A stretch of DNA of 64,000 nucleotides, taken from assembly GCF_042466115.1 (NCBI RefSeq), contig NZ_JAXHBQ010000001.1, positions 2,108,001 to 2,172,000 on the forward strand, given 5' to 3'. How positions within the stretch are numbered: the stretch's first letter is position 1; each line of letters begins with the position of its first letter. The notes under the pieces are model-generated. The model had not been told where the DNA came from, ran no database searches, and was given only the letters and a program-made list of their open reading frames with translations. The DNA is from SW4 sp042466115. Its GTDB lineage: Bacteria; Pseudomonadota; Alphaproteobacteria; Rhodobacterales; Rhodobacteraceae. Made by a program: the position numbers and the translations under genes. Shown here piece by piece: positions 51,056 to 59,726 of this stretch.

Positions 51056-53473
51056 ATGTCCGACAAAGAGCAGAAAAAAGAAGAATACGGCGCCGATTCC
51101 ATCAAGGTTCTCAAGGGCCTAGAGGCTGTGCGCAAGCGTCCGGGCATGTATATCGGTGATACCGATGATGGGTCCGGTTTGCACCACATGGTCTATGAAG
51201 TCGTGGACAACGGCATTGACGAGGCTTTGGCCGGTCATGCTGACGCCGTCAACGTCAAAATCCACGATGACGGGTCCGTTTCGGTCAGCGACAACGGGCG
51301 CGGTATACCGGTTGGTATCCACGAGGAAGAGGGCGTGTCGGCGGCCGAGGTCATCATGACCCAGCTGCACGCAGGCGGCAAATTCGACAGCAACTCCTAC
51401 AAGGTATCCGGCGGGTTGCACGGCGTGGGCGTGTCCGTGGTGAATGCGCTGTCTGATTACCTTGAACTGCGCATCTGGCGCGATGGCAAGGAACATGTTG
51501 CGCGCTTCGAGGGCGGCTTTACCACCGAACACCTGACGGTAGTTGGCGACTGCGGCGATCAGACTGGCACCGAAGTGCGCTTCCTCGCCAGCTTGGAGAC
51601 ATTTTCCAACCGTGATTACGACTTCAACACTTTGGAAAAGCGTTTGCGTGAACTGGCGTTCCTCAATTCCGGTGTGCGTATCATCCTGACCGATGAACGG
51701 CCCGCCGAACACCTGCGCACCGAACTGTTCTACGAAGGCGGCGTCAAGGAATTCGTCAAGTATCTGGACCGCTCCAAATCCAGCATCCTGCCCGAACCGA
51801 TCTTTATCACCGGCGAGCGTGATGACATCGGTATCGAAGTCGCGATGTGGTGGAACGACAGCTACAACGAAATGGTGCTGCCCTTTACCAACAACATCCC
51901 ACAGCGCGATGGCGGCACCCACATGGCCGGTTTTCGCGGCGCGCTGACCCGCACGATCAACAACTACGCCCAATCCAGCGGGATCGCCAAAAAGGAGAAG
52001 GTCAGCTTTACCGGCGACGATGCCCGCGAGGGGCTGACCTGCGTTTTGTCGGTCAAAGTGCCGGACCCGAAGTTTTCCAGCCAGACCAAGGACAAGCTGG
52101 TTTCGTCCGAGGTTCGTCCCGCCGTCGAAAACCTTGTCGGCGAAAAGCTGGCCGAGTGGTTCGAGGAAAACCCCGCGATCGCCAAGATCGTCGTGGGCAA
52201 GATCGTCGAGGCCGCGCAAGCCCGCGAAGCGGCCCGCAAGGCGCGCGAGTTGACACGCCGCAAAACGGCGATGGATGTGAACTTCCTTGCGGGTAAACTC
52301 AAGGATTGTTCGGAAAAAGACCCCTCCAAGACCGAAGTCTTTCTGGTCGAGGGTGATAGCGCTGGCGGGTCTGCCCAAACCGGCCGTGACCGTGGCACAC
52401 AGGCCATTTTGCCCCTCAAGGGCAAGATCCTGAACGTCGAACGCGCACGGTTTGACCGGATGCTGAACAGCCAGGAAATCGGCAACCTTGTGATGGCGCT
52501 GGGCACCGGCATTGGCCGCGACGAATTTGATATCAGCAAACTGCGCTACCACAAGATCGTCATCATGACTGACGCTGATGTCGATGGCGCACACATCCGC
52601 ACGTTGCTGCTGACGTTCTTTTTCCGCCAGATGCCCGAATTGATCGAAGGTGGATACCTCTATATCGCGCAGCCACCGCTTTACAAAGTCAGCCGCGGCA
52701 AGTCCGAGGTTTACTTGAAAGATCAGGCCGAAATGGACGACTACCTGATCCAGCAGGGCACCGAAGGCGCGATCCTCAAGCTGGGTGGAGGCGCGGATAT
52801 GTCCGGCCAGGACCTCGTGCGCGTGGTCGAAGAAGCGCGCCAGTTGCGCCGCGTCCTTGATGCCTTCCCGACCCATTACCCCCGCCACATTCTGGAACAG
52901 GCCGCCATCGCCGGCGCCTTTGTGCCCGGTGCCGTGGACAGTGATCTGCAAGGTGTGGCTGACAAGGTCGCTGCGCGTCTGGATGCGATTGCACTGGAAT
53001 ACGAAAAAGGCTGGCAGGGCCGTATCACCCAAGACAAGGGCATCCGCCTTGCCCGCATCCTGCGTGGTGTCGAGGAAGTGCGCACGCTGGACGGCCCCGT
53101 GCTGCGCGGTGGTGAGGCGCGCAAGACCGGCCAGTTCACCAAGAACCTGCAAGAGGTCTATGACAGACCCGCGCAATTGCACCGCAAGGACCGCCACCAG
53201 ATGATTCACGGCCCGCTTGATTTGCTGGCCGCAATCCTTGAGGAGGGCGAGCGCGGCCTGACCCTGCAACGCTACAAGGGCTTGGGTGAAATGAACCCCG
53301 ATCAGCTGTGGGAAACCACCCTTGACCCGGATGCGCGCACGCTGCTGCAGGTCAAGGTTGATGACGTGGCCGAAGCCGACGACCTGTTCACCAAACTGAT
53401 GGGCGATGTCGTGGAACCACGGCGCGAATTCATCCAGCAGAACGCGCTGTCGGTGGAAAACCTCGACTTTTAG
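51056..53473 (+). CDS. gyrB: DNA gyrase subunit B
   Basis: GyrB is the ATPase subunit that drives negative supercoiling. The 805-residue protein has the GHKL ATP site (VVDNGIDEALAGHAD, GRGIPVGIHEEEGV, GGLHGVGVSVVNAL), the TOPRIM segment EGDSAGGSA and MTDADVDGAHIRTLLLTFFF, and the C-terminal RYKGLGEMNPDQLWETT. The start at 51056 is preferred because AGGAAAG lies 5 bases before it and family similarity begins there; the frame is open 57 bases further upstream. Confidence 0.98.
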   Translation: MSDKEQKKEEYGADSIKVLKGLEAVRKRPGMYIGDTDDGSGLHHMVYEVVDNGIDEALAGHADAVNVKIHDDGSVSVSDNGRGIPVGIHEEEGVSAAEVIMTQLHAGGKFDSNSYKVSGGLHGVGVSVVNALSDYLELRIWRDGKEHVARFEGGFTTEHLTVVGDCGDQTGTEVRFLASLETFSNRDYDFNTLEKRLRELAFLNSGVRIILTDERPAEHLRTELFYEGGVKEFVKYLDRSKSSILPEPIFITGERDDIGIEVAMWWNDSYNEMVLPFTNNIPQRDGGTHMAGFRGALTRTINNYAQSSGIAKKEKVSFTGDDAREGLTCVLSVKVPDPKFSSQTKDKLVSSEVRPAVENLVGEKLAEWFEENPAIAKIVVGKIVEAAQAREAARKARELTRRKTAMDVNFLAGKLKDCSEKDPSKTEVFLVEGDSAGGSAQTGRDRGTQAILPLKGKILNVERARFDRMLNSQEIGNLVMALGTGIGRDEFDISKLRYHKIVIMTDADVDGAHIRTLLLTFFFRQMPELIEGGYLYIAQPPLYKVSRGKSEVYLKDQAEMDDYLIQQGTEGAILKLGGGADMSGQDLVRVVEEARQLRRVLDAFPTHYPRHILEQAAIAGAFVPGAVDSDLQGVADKVAARLDAIALEYEKGWQGRITQDKGIRLARILRGVEEVRTLDGPVLRGGEARKTGQFTKNLQEVYDRPAQLHRKDRHQMIHGPLDLLAAILEEGERGLTLQRYKGLGEMNPDQLWETTLDPDARTLLQVKVDDVAEADDLFTKLMGDVVEPRREFIQQNALSVENLDF

Positions 53474-53476
53474 GTC

Positions 53477-54073
53477 ATGGCCAATCCAACACGACCAAAT
53501 ATTGCGACAATCAAACGTGGCGATGATCTGCGGCAATGGTATTGGCTGAAATCCGAACTTGCGGCCCATGCCAAGACGTTGGGTCTGCGCACTTCGGGTG
53601 CCAAGTTCGAGATACTGGATCGGATCGCGCACCTGCTTGATACAGGCGCTGCCAAGCCTGAAACGACCGTGCGACCCAAATCAAGCTTTGATTGGCACAG
53701 TGCAAACCTGACACCTGAAACACGGCTGACCGACAGTTACAAAAACACCCAGAACGTGCGACGTTTTTTTCAAGCCCACGCCGACCCCGCGTTCAAATTC
53801 AACATCGCCTTCATGGCATGGATCAAAGCCAATACAGGTCTGACCCTTGCTGATGCGGTGTTAGAATATCACGCCATCAAGGCCCGTGCGGCGGATCCCG
53901 GCTATCAAACCAAGATCAAGGGACACAACCAGTTCAACCAATACACACGTGATTTCATGGCCGACAATCCTGACATGGGAATGGATGATGTGCGCCGTAT
54001 CTGGGCCAAGAAACGTGCGCGTCCGTCACCAGACGGGCGGCATGTCTATGCGCGCACCGATCTTGACCTTTAG
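53477..54073 (+). CDS. SAP-domain protein with DUF6434-like region
   Basis: The 198-residue protein has an N-terminal SAP motif (LRQWYWLKSELAAHAKTLGL then TSGAKFEILDRIAHLL), a helix-extension-helix fold that usually binds DNA or RNA. The rest contains FDWHSANLTPETRLTDSYKN and KGHNQFNQYTRDFMADNPDM, as in DUF6434 proteins. It starts 4 bases after gyrB, so it may be read through from the gyrB promoter. No function is known to me. Confidence 0.82.
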   Translation: MANPTRPNIATIKRGDDLRQWYWLKSELAAHAKTLGLRTSGAKFEILDRIAHLLDTGAAKPETTVRPKSSFDWHSANLTPETRLTDSYKNTQNVRRFFQAHADPAFKFNIAFMAWIKANTGLTLADAVLEYHAIKARAADPGYQTKIKGHNQFNQYTRDFMADNPDMGMDDVRRIWAKKRARPSPDGRHVYARTDLDL

Positions 54074-54985
54074 CTAGGTGTCGGCAGGCCCGATATGGCG
54101 TTCGCCCCTTGCGGTGGCGAGCGTCATTTGCTTTTGCCGTTCGCGAAACGCGGCCTTGCGCGCGTCGCTTGTTTCATGTGCACATTGATGGCACGACACA
54201 CCCTGTTCAAATTCGGGGCGGTCACGGTCCTCGGGCAGCAGCGGGCGGCGGCAGGCGTGGCACAGAATATGTGGCCCCTCGGCCAACCCGTGATCAACCG
54301 ACACGCGCCCGTCAAACACGAAACACGATCCTTCCCAAAGGCTATCCTCCTGCGGCACGTCCTCAAGGTATTTCAGAATGCCACCCTTCAGGTGAAACAC
54401 ATCCTCGACCCCTTGGCCGATCAGGTAATTCGTTGATTTCTCGCACCTGATCCCACCGGTGCAGAACATCGCGATGCGTTTGTTATGGAACCGGTGCTTG
54501 TTCTTTTCCCACCACGCGGGAAAGTCGCGAAAGGTATCGGTCTGTGGATCAACTGCCCCCTTGAACGTGCCGATCCCCACTTCGTAATCATTGCGGGTGT
54601 CAATCACGGCCACATCCGGCGCGCTGATCAGATCGTTCCAATCGGCGGGATCGACATAGGCACCAACGCTTGCGCGCGGGTCCACATCGGGCTGGCCCAT
54701 CGTGACAATTTCCTTTTTCAAACGCACTTTCATGCGGATGAAAGGCGCGTCACCGGCGGTGCTTTCCTTATGCTCCAGATCGGCGCAACCTGGCAGGGCG
54801 CGGATATGGTTCAGCACCGCGTCAATCCCCGCGCGACTGCCCGCAATCGTGCCATTGATTCCCTCGCGTGCCAGCAAGAGCGTGCCATTGACGCCCTGCG
54901 CCTTGCAAAGGTTCAGCAACGGCCCCTGCACAGCGGCGGGATCGTCAAAACGGGTAAAGTGATAAAGCGCGGCGATTGTAAACAT
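54074..54985 (-). CDS. trhO: tRNA uridine(34) hydroxylase TrhO
   Basis: TrhO (YceA) hydroxylates wobble uridine 34 of some tRNAs with oxygen. The 303-residue protein has the N-terminal ALYHFTRFDDP domain and a rhodanese domain with the active-site loop CTGGIRCEKST (Cys near residue 177) and DTRNDYEVGIGTF. The start at 54985 is chosen because family similarity begins with MFTIAALYHF; an upstream Met lies in a hairpin repeat. It is divergent from pncA. Confidence 0.94.
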   Translation of the reverse strand: MFTIAALYHFTRFDDPAAVQGPLLNLCKAQGVNGTLLLAREGINGTIAGSRAGIDAVLNHIRALPGCADLEHKESTAGDAPFIRMKVRLKKEIVTMGQPDVDPRASVGAYVDPADWNDLISAPDVAVIDTRNDYEVGIGTFKGAVDPQTDTFRDFPAWWEKNKHRFHNKRIAMFCTGGIRCEKSTNYLIGQGVEDVFHLKGGILKYLEDVPQEDSLWEGSCFVFDGRVSVDHGLAEGPHILCHACRRPLLPEDRDRPEFEQGVSCHQCAHETSDARKAAFRERQKQMTLATARGERHIGPADT

Positions 54986-55010
54986 GCGCGCGTTTTGATC
55001 CTGTCGGGCG

Positions 55011-55060
55011 GGTGGGTCAAGACCCACCTTACGTTGCCCGCGCATTTGGGTAAGGTGGGT
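55011..55060. repeat. Three-arm inverted repeat between trhO and pncA
   Basis: GGTGGGTC (55011-55018), GACCCACC (55021-55028) and GTAAGGTGGGT (55050-55060) form two mutually exclusive stems: arm 2 pairs with arm 1 (8 bp, 2-base loop) or, extended as ACCCACCTTAC (55022-55032), with arm 3 (11 bp). It resembles intergenic palindromic repeats of this group, but no second copy was noticed in the window. Confidence 0.55.
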
Positions 55061-55086
55061 TTCAACCCATGCCACCGGAGACCCAA

Positions 55087-55680
55087 ATGACCCACGCCCT
55101 ACTTGTCATCGACGTCCAGAACGATTTTTGCCCCGGTGGTGCCCTCGCCGTGCCCGAAGGTGATGTGATCGTGCCGGGCATCAACGCACTGATGGATGAT
55201 TTCGCAGCAGTGATCCTGACGCAAGACTGGCATCCGGCTGGGCATTCGTCATTTGCCTCCAGCCACGGTGCCGACCCGATGACCATGATCGACATGCCCT
55301 ACGGCCCCCAAGTCCTCTGGCCCGATCACTGCATCATTGGCAGCGAAGGAGCGCAGTTCCACGCGGACCTGAACACGAACCGCGCAGACATGATTATCCG
55401 CAAGGGATTTAACCCCGCCATCGACAGCTACTCGGCCTTCTTCGAGAATGATCACACGACGCCCACTGGGCTGGAAGGCTACCTGCGCACACGCGGCATA
55501 ACGACCCTTACTATGGTCGGCCTCGCCACCGATTTTTGCGTCAACTACTCGGCCGTGGACGCCGCCAAGCTGGGGCTCGACGTGACCGTGCGCACCGACC
55601 TCTGCCGCGCGATTGATTTTGACGGGTCGCTGGACGCGGCTGTGGCAGGGATGAAAGGGGCGGGTGTCACGTTGGTTTGA
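55087..55680 (+). CDS. pncA: Nicotinamidase
   Basis: PncA hydrolyses nicotinamide to nicotinic acid for NAD salvage. The 197-residue protein has the catalytic aspartate in LLVIDVQNDFCPGGALAVP, metal ligands in TQDWHPAGHSSFAS, and the nucleophile cysteine in LATDFCVNYSA (near residue 153). The start at 55087 is chosen because GGAG lies 7 bases upstream. pncB, the next step, lies 2.1 kb downstream. Confidence 0.96.
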   Translation: MTHALLVIDVQNDFCPGGALAVPEGDVIVPGINALMDDFAAVILTQDWHPAGHSSFASSHGADPMTMIDMPYGPQVLWPDHCIIGSEGAQFHADLNTNRADMIIRKGFNPAIDSYSAFFENDHTTPTGLEGYLRTRGITTLTMVGLATDFCVNYSAVDAAKLGLDVTVRTDLCRAIDFDGSLDAAVAGMKGAGVTLV

Positions 55681-55824
55681 CCGGTCAAGCCCGTGACGAA
55701 TCGTACCCAACACGTATCCCTAGATCTGATCTGGAAACGCGGTTACCACCCGTCGGAATCCTAAGATTTTGACGAATGACCTAATCGCGGTAGAGTAACC
55801 GGCAGTAACGAGGATTCCATCATC

Positions 55825-56964
55825 ATGCGTTTGATCATCTTGACCAGCACCGCGCTCACGCTTTTTTTCTCCACAGCTGTTTCGGCCCAACGTCTTGGCG
55901 AAACCTGTCAGGCACTTTTTGACGAGATTACAGCCGATGTTGTGGTCGATATCGACCAGTGCATCCCGACAATTCCATCTTACGACTTAGAAACCTGCAT
56001 TCGCCCCCCCGGTCTCGATGGCGAATTGCCTGCGTCACATCTGATCCTTGCGATTGATGCCTCTGGTTCAATGGCCGGCTCACTGGGCGGTGAAACGAAA
56101 ATGGAAATCGCCAAGCGCGAAGCGGTGAGCTTTCTTGCGGACCTTGACGAGAACATTGCTGTCGGATTGGTCGTCTATGGGCATCGCGGCAACAATGGAC
56201 AGGATGGCAAGGCCGAGTCTTGTGCGTCGTCAGAGCTGATCCATGGATTTGATGTGGACCGCGCTGATCTCGCCATGTCAATTGAAGGGCTAAGCCCAAC
56301 AGGCTGGACTCCCATGGGCGGGGTTCTTGCCTACGCGGGTGAAATTTTGTCCACTCTACCCGAGCCAGATGGAGAGGATGTTCTTGCACCCGTCATCTAT
56401 CTGATTTCCGATGGAGAAGAGACCTGCGACGGCGATCCGGTTTCTTCCGCCGCGGCTCTTTATGGCGCTGGTATCCGCACGACCGTCAATACAATCGGTT
56501 TTGCGGTGGACGCTGAGACACAGCGGCAACTTCAGGCAGTGGCAGATGCAGGGGGCGGAACATTCTACCCAGCCGAAACAGGAAGCATCCTTCGCCAACG
56601 GCTTCAGGAAATTGCCCAGTCCGAACGCGATATGATCAGCTACGAGTTCTGCGTCCAAGGGAATGCGAACCGCATTCATCAGGCCTTTTCCGAAGTTTCC
56701 GGACCCGCAGTGCGTTGTTTCAACGCCAACTCACCGCAACGTCTGCTTCAAGCCGTGATGTTGGCCAACAACAAGGCGCGTGATGATGATCCGCTCTACA
56801 ATGAGTGCAGCACGCAGATGGTTTTTGAAGCCTCCGATATCGCCACTGCAACCAATAGTTGGGTGACCGATGTGATCTACCCCTTCGAAGGCATCGGACG
56901 GCAGCTTCAAAACGAACACCTGAGTGAGCACGGCTTTCCGCCGCGACATCCGCCAGGAGAATAG
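55825..56964 (+). CDS. Periplasmic von Willebrand factor A domain protein
   Basis: The 379-residue precursor has a signal peptide (ending STAVSAQ near residue 22) and a VWA domain from about residue 65. The metal-ion site DxSxS is present in AIDASGSMAGSLGG, with later ISDGEETCDGDPV. Such proteins bind partners through a metal ion. The C-terminal 100 residues are Cys-containing and unmatched. It stands between pncA and the DUF2585 gene with its own gaps (144 and 170 bases). The partner is unknown. Confidence 0.82.
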   Translation: MRLIILTSTALTLFFSTAVSAQRLGETCQALFDEITADVVVDIDQCIPTIPSYDLETCIRPPGLDGELPASHLILAIDASGSMAGSLGGETKMEIAKREAVSFLADLDENIAVGLVVYGHRGNNGQDGKAESCASSELIHGFDVDRADLAMSIEGLSPTGWTPMGGVLAYAGEILSTLPEPDGEDVLAPVIYLISDGEETCDGDPVSSAAALYGAGIRTTVNTIGFAVDAETQRQLQAVADAGGGTFYPAETGSILRQRLQEIAQSERDMISYEFCVQGNANRIHQAFSEVSGPAVRCFNANSPQRLLQAVMLANNKARDDDPLYNECSTQMVFEASDIATATNSWVTDVIYPFEGIGRQLQNEHLSEHGFPPRHPPGE

Positions 56965-57134
56965 ACGCCAAACCGCCGTTTTGCCGCGTACTTTGTTAGC
57001 TGTGCGTCTTGCTGATTATCACGCGGCGCATTCTTCCAGCTTTCGCACGGAACAGACACGTAGATCCCGCCCCATTCTCGCCACATCCCCCTGTTAACCA
57101 AGCTTCAATTACGAGCAGAATACAGGAGCCGCAA

Positions 57135-57722
57135 ATGGCCCGCACATCGCTTTATACCTTTGCCATCACCGGCATTTTTCTTATTGCAGGAACGCTTTGG
57201 CTGTGGGGGCAGCCGTTGATTTGCACCTGTGGTGAGGTCAAGCTCTGGATCAATTCCATCTTTGACGGAGGCAATTCCCAACATATCGCCGATTGGTATA
57301 CGCTGTCCCATATCCTCCACGGCGTCCTCATCGCGCTTGTCGGGCGGCTGGTCTTTCCGCGCGTCAGTTTCGAGGTGCTGCTACTGATCGCCGTCACTTC
57401 GGGCATCTTCTGGGAGATCATCGAGCATACGAACTGGGTGCTTGATGCCTTCCGCGCCACCACGATCAACGCCGGATACCTTGGTGATAGTGTGCTGAAC
57501 GCGGTCTGCGATTACCTCTTTATGCTCGCCGGTTTCTTTGCGGCCTACAACCTGCGCATCCCGCTTGTGATCGTCGGCGTTCTGGTCCTTGAACTGACCG
57601 CCGGGTTGATCGGGCGTGACAACCTGACGCTGTCCACGATCCAGCTGATCGCCCCGGTCGACGCGATCAACGACTGGCAGCAGGAATTGAACCCCGTCCC
57701 CTTCAACGGGATCACCAACTAG
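57135..57722 (+). CDS. DUF2585 (UPF0314) membrane protein
   Basis: A 195-residue membrane protein with about five hydrophobic segments. The DUF2585 features are a WYTLSHILHGVLIALVGRLV segment and the loop EIIEHTNWVLDAFRATTINA, with histidines and acidic residues suitable for a metal or acceptor site. The start at 57135 fits the family; a longer in-frame start has no support. It lies 58 bases before pncB and may be co-transcribed with it. Function unknown. Confidence 0.85.
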   Translation: MARTSLYTFAITGIFLIAGTLWLWGQPLICTCGEVKLWINSIFDGGNSQHIADWYTLSHILHGVLIALVGRLVFPRVSFEVLLLIAVTSGIFWEIIEHTNWVLDAFRATTINAGYLGDSVLNAVCDYLFMLAGFFAAYNLRIPLVIVGVLVLELTAGLIGRDNLTLSTIQLIAPVDAINDWQQELNPVPFNGITN

Positions 57723-57780
57723 GGCTTGCGCGCCCGCCCCCGCCTTTGATCTAAACGGTCCCAACAACAAGGGGGCCAAT

Positions 57781-59073
57781 ATGGTCGATATCGCCACACG
57801 CGTCTGGAACCACCGCTGGAAGATCGACCCGATCGTCCGTTCCCTGATTGATACGGATTTCTACAAGCTGCTGATGTGCCAGTCGGTGTTTCGCAACAAA
57901 CCCGATGTGAACGTCAAGTTCTCGCTGATCAACCGCACGAAATCCGTCCGCCTTGCCGAACTGGTGGATGAAGGAGAGTTGCGCGAACAGCTTGATCATA
58001 TCCGCTCACTGTCCCTCACCCGTGGGGAATCCACTTGGCTGCGCGGTAACACATTTTACGGCAAGCGGCAGATGTTCACCCCCGCCTTTGTCGAATGGTT
58101 CGAGAACCTGGCGCTGCCGCCTTACCACCTTGAGAAGAAGGACGGCCAATATGAACTGACCTTCGAGGGCAAATGGCCCGAGGTCATGATGTGGGAAATC
58201 CCCGCGCTCGCCGTGTTGATGGAACTGCGGGGCCGCGCGGTGCTGGGCACGATGGGGCGGTTTGAACTGCAAGTCCTCTATGCCCGCGCCATGACGAAAG
58301 TCTGGGAAAAGGTCGAGCTGTTGCGCCCGCTTGACGGTCTCAAGGTTGCTGATTTCGGCACCCGTCGCCGCCATTCGTTCCTCTGGCAGGACTGGTGCGT
58401 GCGCGCCATGCACGAAGGGTTGGGGACCGGTTTCACCGGCACCTCGAACTGCCTGATCGCCAAGGAACGCGACCTTGAAGCGATCGGCACCAACGCCCAC
58501 GAATTGCCCATGGTCTATTCCGCGCTGGCCCCCGATGACGCGGCGCTGGCGCAGGCGCCCTATGACGTGCTGTCGGACTGGCACGAGGAACACGACGGCA
58601 ACCTGCGCATCATCCTGCCCGACACCTACGGCACCCAAGGCTTCCTTGATAACGCGCCCGATTGGCTGGCAGGCTGGACGGGCATCCGCGTCGATTCAGG
58701 CGATCCGGCCGAAGGGGCCGAACGGGCAATCCGCTGGTGGACATCGCGTGGCGAGGACCCGCGCGAGAAGCTGGTGATCTTTTCAGACGGACTAGACGCC
58801 GACAAAATCGCGGAACTGCACCAGCAATTTCTGGGGCGCGTCAAAGTCAGCTTTGGCTGGGGCACCATGCTGACAAACGACTTCAAAGGACTGACGACAG
58901 GCGATGCCCTCGCCCCTTTCTCGCTGGTCTGCAAAGCGGTGGAGGCGAACGGGAAGCCCACCGTCAAACTGTCGGACAACCCGAACAAGGCGATGGGGCC
59001 AGAGGATGAAGTTGCGCGGTATAAGCGGGTGTTTGGAGTAGGGGAGCAGGAGAGCGTGGAGGTTGTGGTTTGA
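57781..59073 (+). CDS. pncB: Nicotinate phosphoribosyltransferase
   Basis: PncB joins nicotinic acid to PRPP, giving nicotinate mononucleotide. The 430-residue protein has DTDFYKLLMCQSVF, FGTRRRHSFLWQDW with FTGTSNCLIA, and WTGIRVDSGDPAEGAE. The histidine in the RRHSF region is the one phosphorylated in the family. Together with pncA it completes nicotinamide salvage to NAD. It converges with the HEPN gene across a hairpin at 59077-59119. Confidence 0.97.
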   Translation: MVDIATRVWNHRWKIDPIVRSLIDTDFYKLLMCQSVFRNKPDVNVKFSLINRTKSVRLAELVDEGELREQLDHIRSLSLTRGESTWLRGNTFYGKRQMFTPAFVEWFENLALPPYHLEKKDGQYELTFEGKWPEVMMWEIPALAVLMELRGRAVLGTMGRFELQVLYARAMTKVWEKVELLRPLDGLKVADFGTRRRHSFLWQDWCVRAMHEGLGTGFTGTSNCLIAKERDLEAIGTNAHELPMVYSALAPDDAALAQAPYDVLSDWHEEHDGNLRIILPDTYGTQGFLDNAPDWLAGWTGIRVDSGDPAEGAERAIRWWTSRGEDPREKLVIFSDGLDADKIAELHQQFLGRVKVSFGWGTMLTNDFKGLTTGDALAPFSLVCKAVEANGKPTVKLSDNPNKAMGPEDEVARYKRVFGVGEQESVEVVV

Positions 59074-59076
59074 AAT

Positions 59077-59119
59077 AGATTCTTGCTCGTTTCTGTCTTG
59101 AGGCAGCCAAGACGAATCT
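59077..59119. terminator. Two-way hairpin between pncB and the HEPN gene
   Basis: GTCTTG (59095-59100) and CAAGAC (59108-59113) form an inner stem, and AGATTC (59077-59082) with GAATCT (59114-59119) can extend it. It lies in the gap between convergent stop codons and reaches into the HEPN stop. No strong T run follows. Confidence 0.4.
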
Positions 59120-59726
59120 AGACTTCATTATATATGGTTGAAAGTGCAGACACCTTCCCGTGTATTATACGAAGAGTAATGTCGGCGCGGGCACTCTTTC
59201 GGTAAATTGCCAGTTTTCCAACTGTATCCGGGGTTTCATGGCCGGTCTTTAAATACTGTGGAATTGCTTTTTTGAAACCTTGCTCGGCCTCCTTACTGCT
59301 ATGCGCGATAAAGTTTCTAAACCTGTGTAAGTCAGTTAGGGTCGAGGCAATCGGGTTAACGATATCTACCAAAGGGAACCCGTCTTCAAAAACCAAGTTG
59401 GCTACATTCCTGATGGTTTGAACGTTTCCCCAGTCTAAGAACTTGTTTCCGGCTTTTAATATTTCTTCGGCAGTATCCCAGCTTTCACAGTTGAGCTTAC
59501 TTTGTACGCTCTTACCCTTGGCAGTTGCGTCTTCTACACAGAAATCTAGGAAGATCGCCCGAATCAGACGCTCATATGCCCTAAACAGTCGAAAGGTTAC
59601 CGCTTCAGCTAAGAAATGATGCGATTCCCCGATCTCGTCCTGTGAAGTACTCGCAAGTTCTGAGATAAATCCAGAGAGCAATTCAGAATCCTCATCGAAA
59701 AGACGTAGCTCTTCAGTTATCGACAA
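59118..59726 (-). CDS. HEPN-domain protein paired with DUF262 (putative RNase effector)
   Basis: A 202-residue helical protein with the HEPN ribonuclease signature RNFIAH (Arg137 and His142, Asn after Arg), as in MAE_28990-type HEPN proteins, many of which cleave RNA in toxin-antitoxin and phage-defence systems. Leading helices contain ERLIRAIFLDF. No signal peptide or membrane segment. It overlaps the DUF262 gene by 14 bases, so the two are co-translated. Base composition is clearly AT-richer than the flanks, a sign of transfer. The effector role is inferred. Confidence 0.8.
   Translation of the reverse strand: MSITEELRLFDEDSELLSGFISELASTSQDEIGESHHFLAEAVTFRLFRAYERLIRAIFLDFCVEDATAKGKSVQSKLNCESWDTAEEILKAGNKFLDWGNVQTIRNVANLVFEDGFPLVDIVNPIASTLTDLHRFRNFIAHSSKEAEQGFKKAIPQYLKTGHETPDTVGKLAIYRKSARADITLRIIHGKVSALSTIYNEV

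Noticed and set aside
51119..53632. Very long open frame antisense to gyrB (837 codons)
   Set aside because: GyrB is certain on the plus strand. High-GC third-position bias produces such antisense frames; the product shows no family features.
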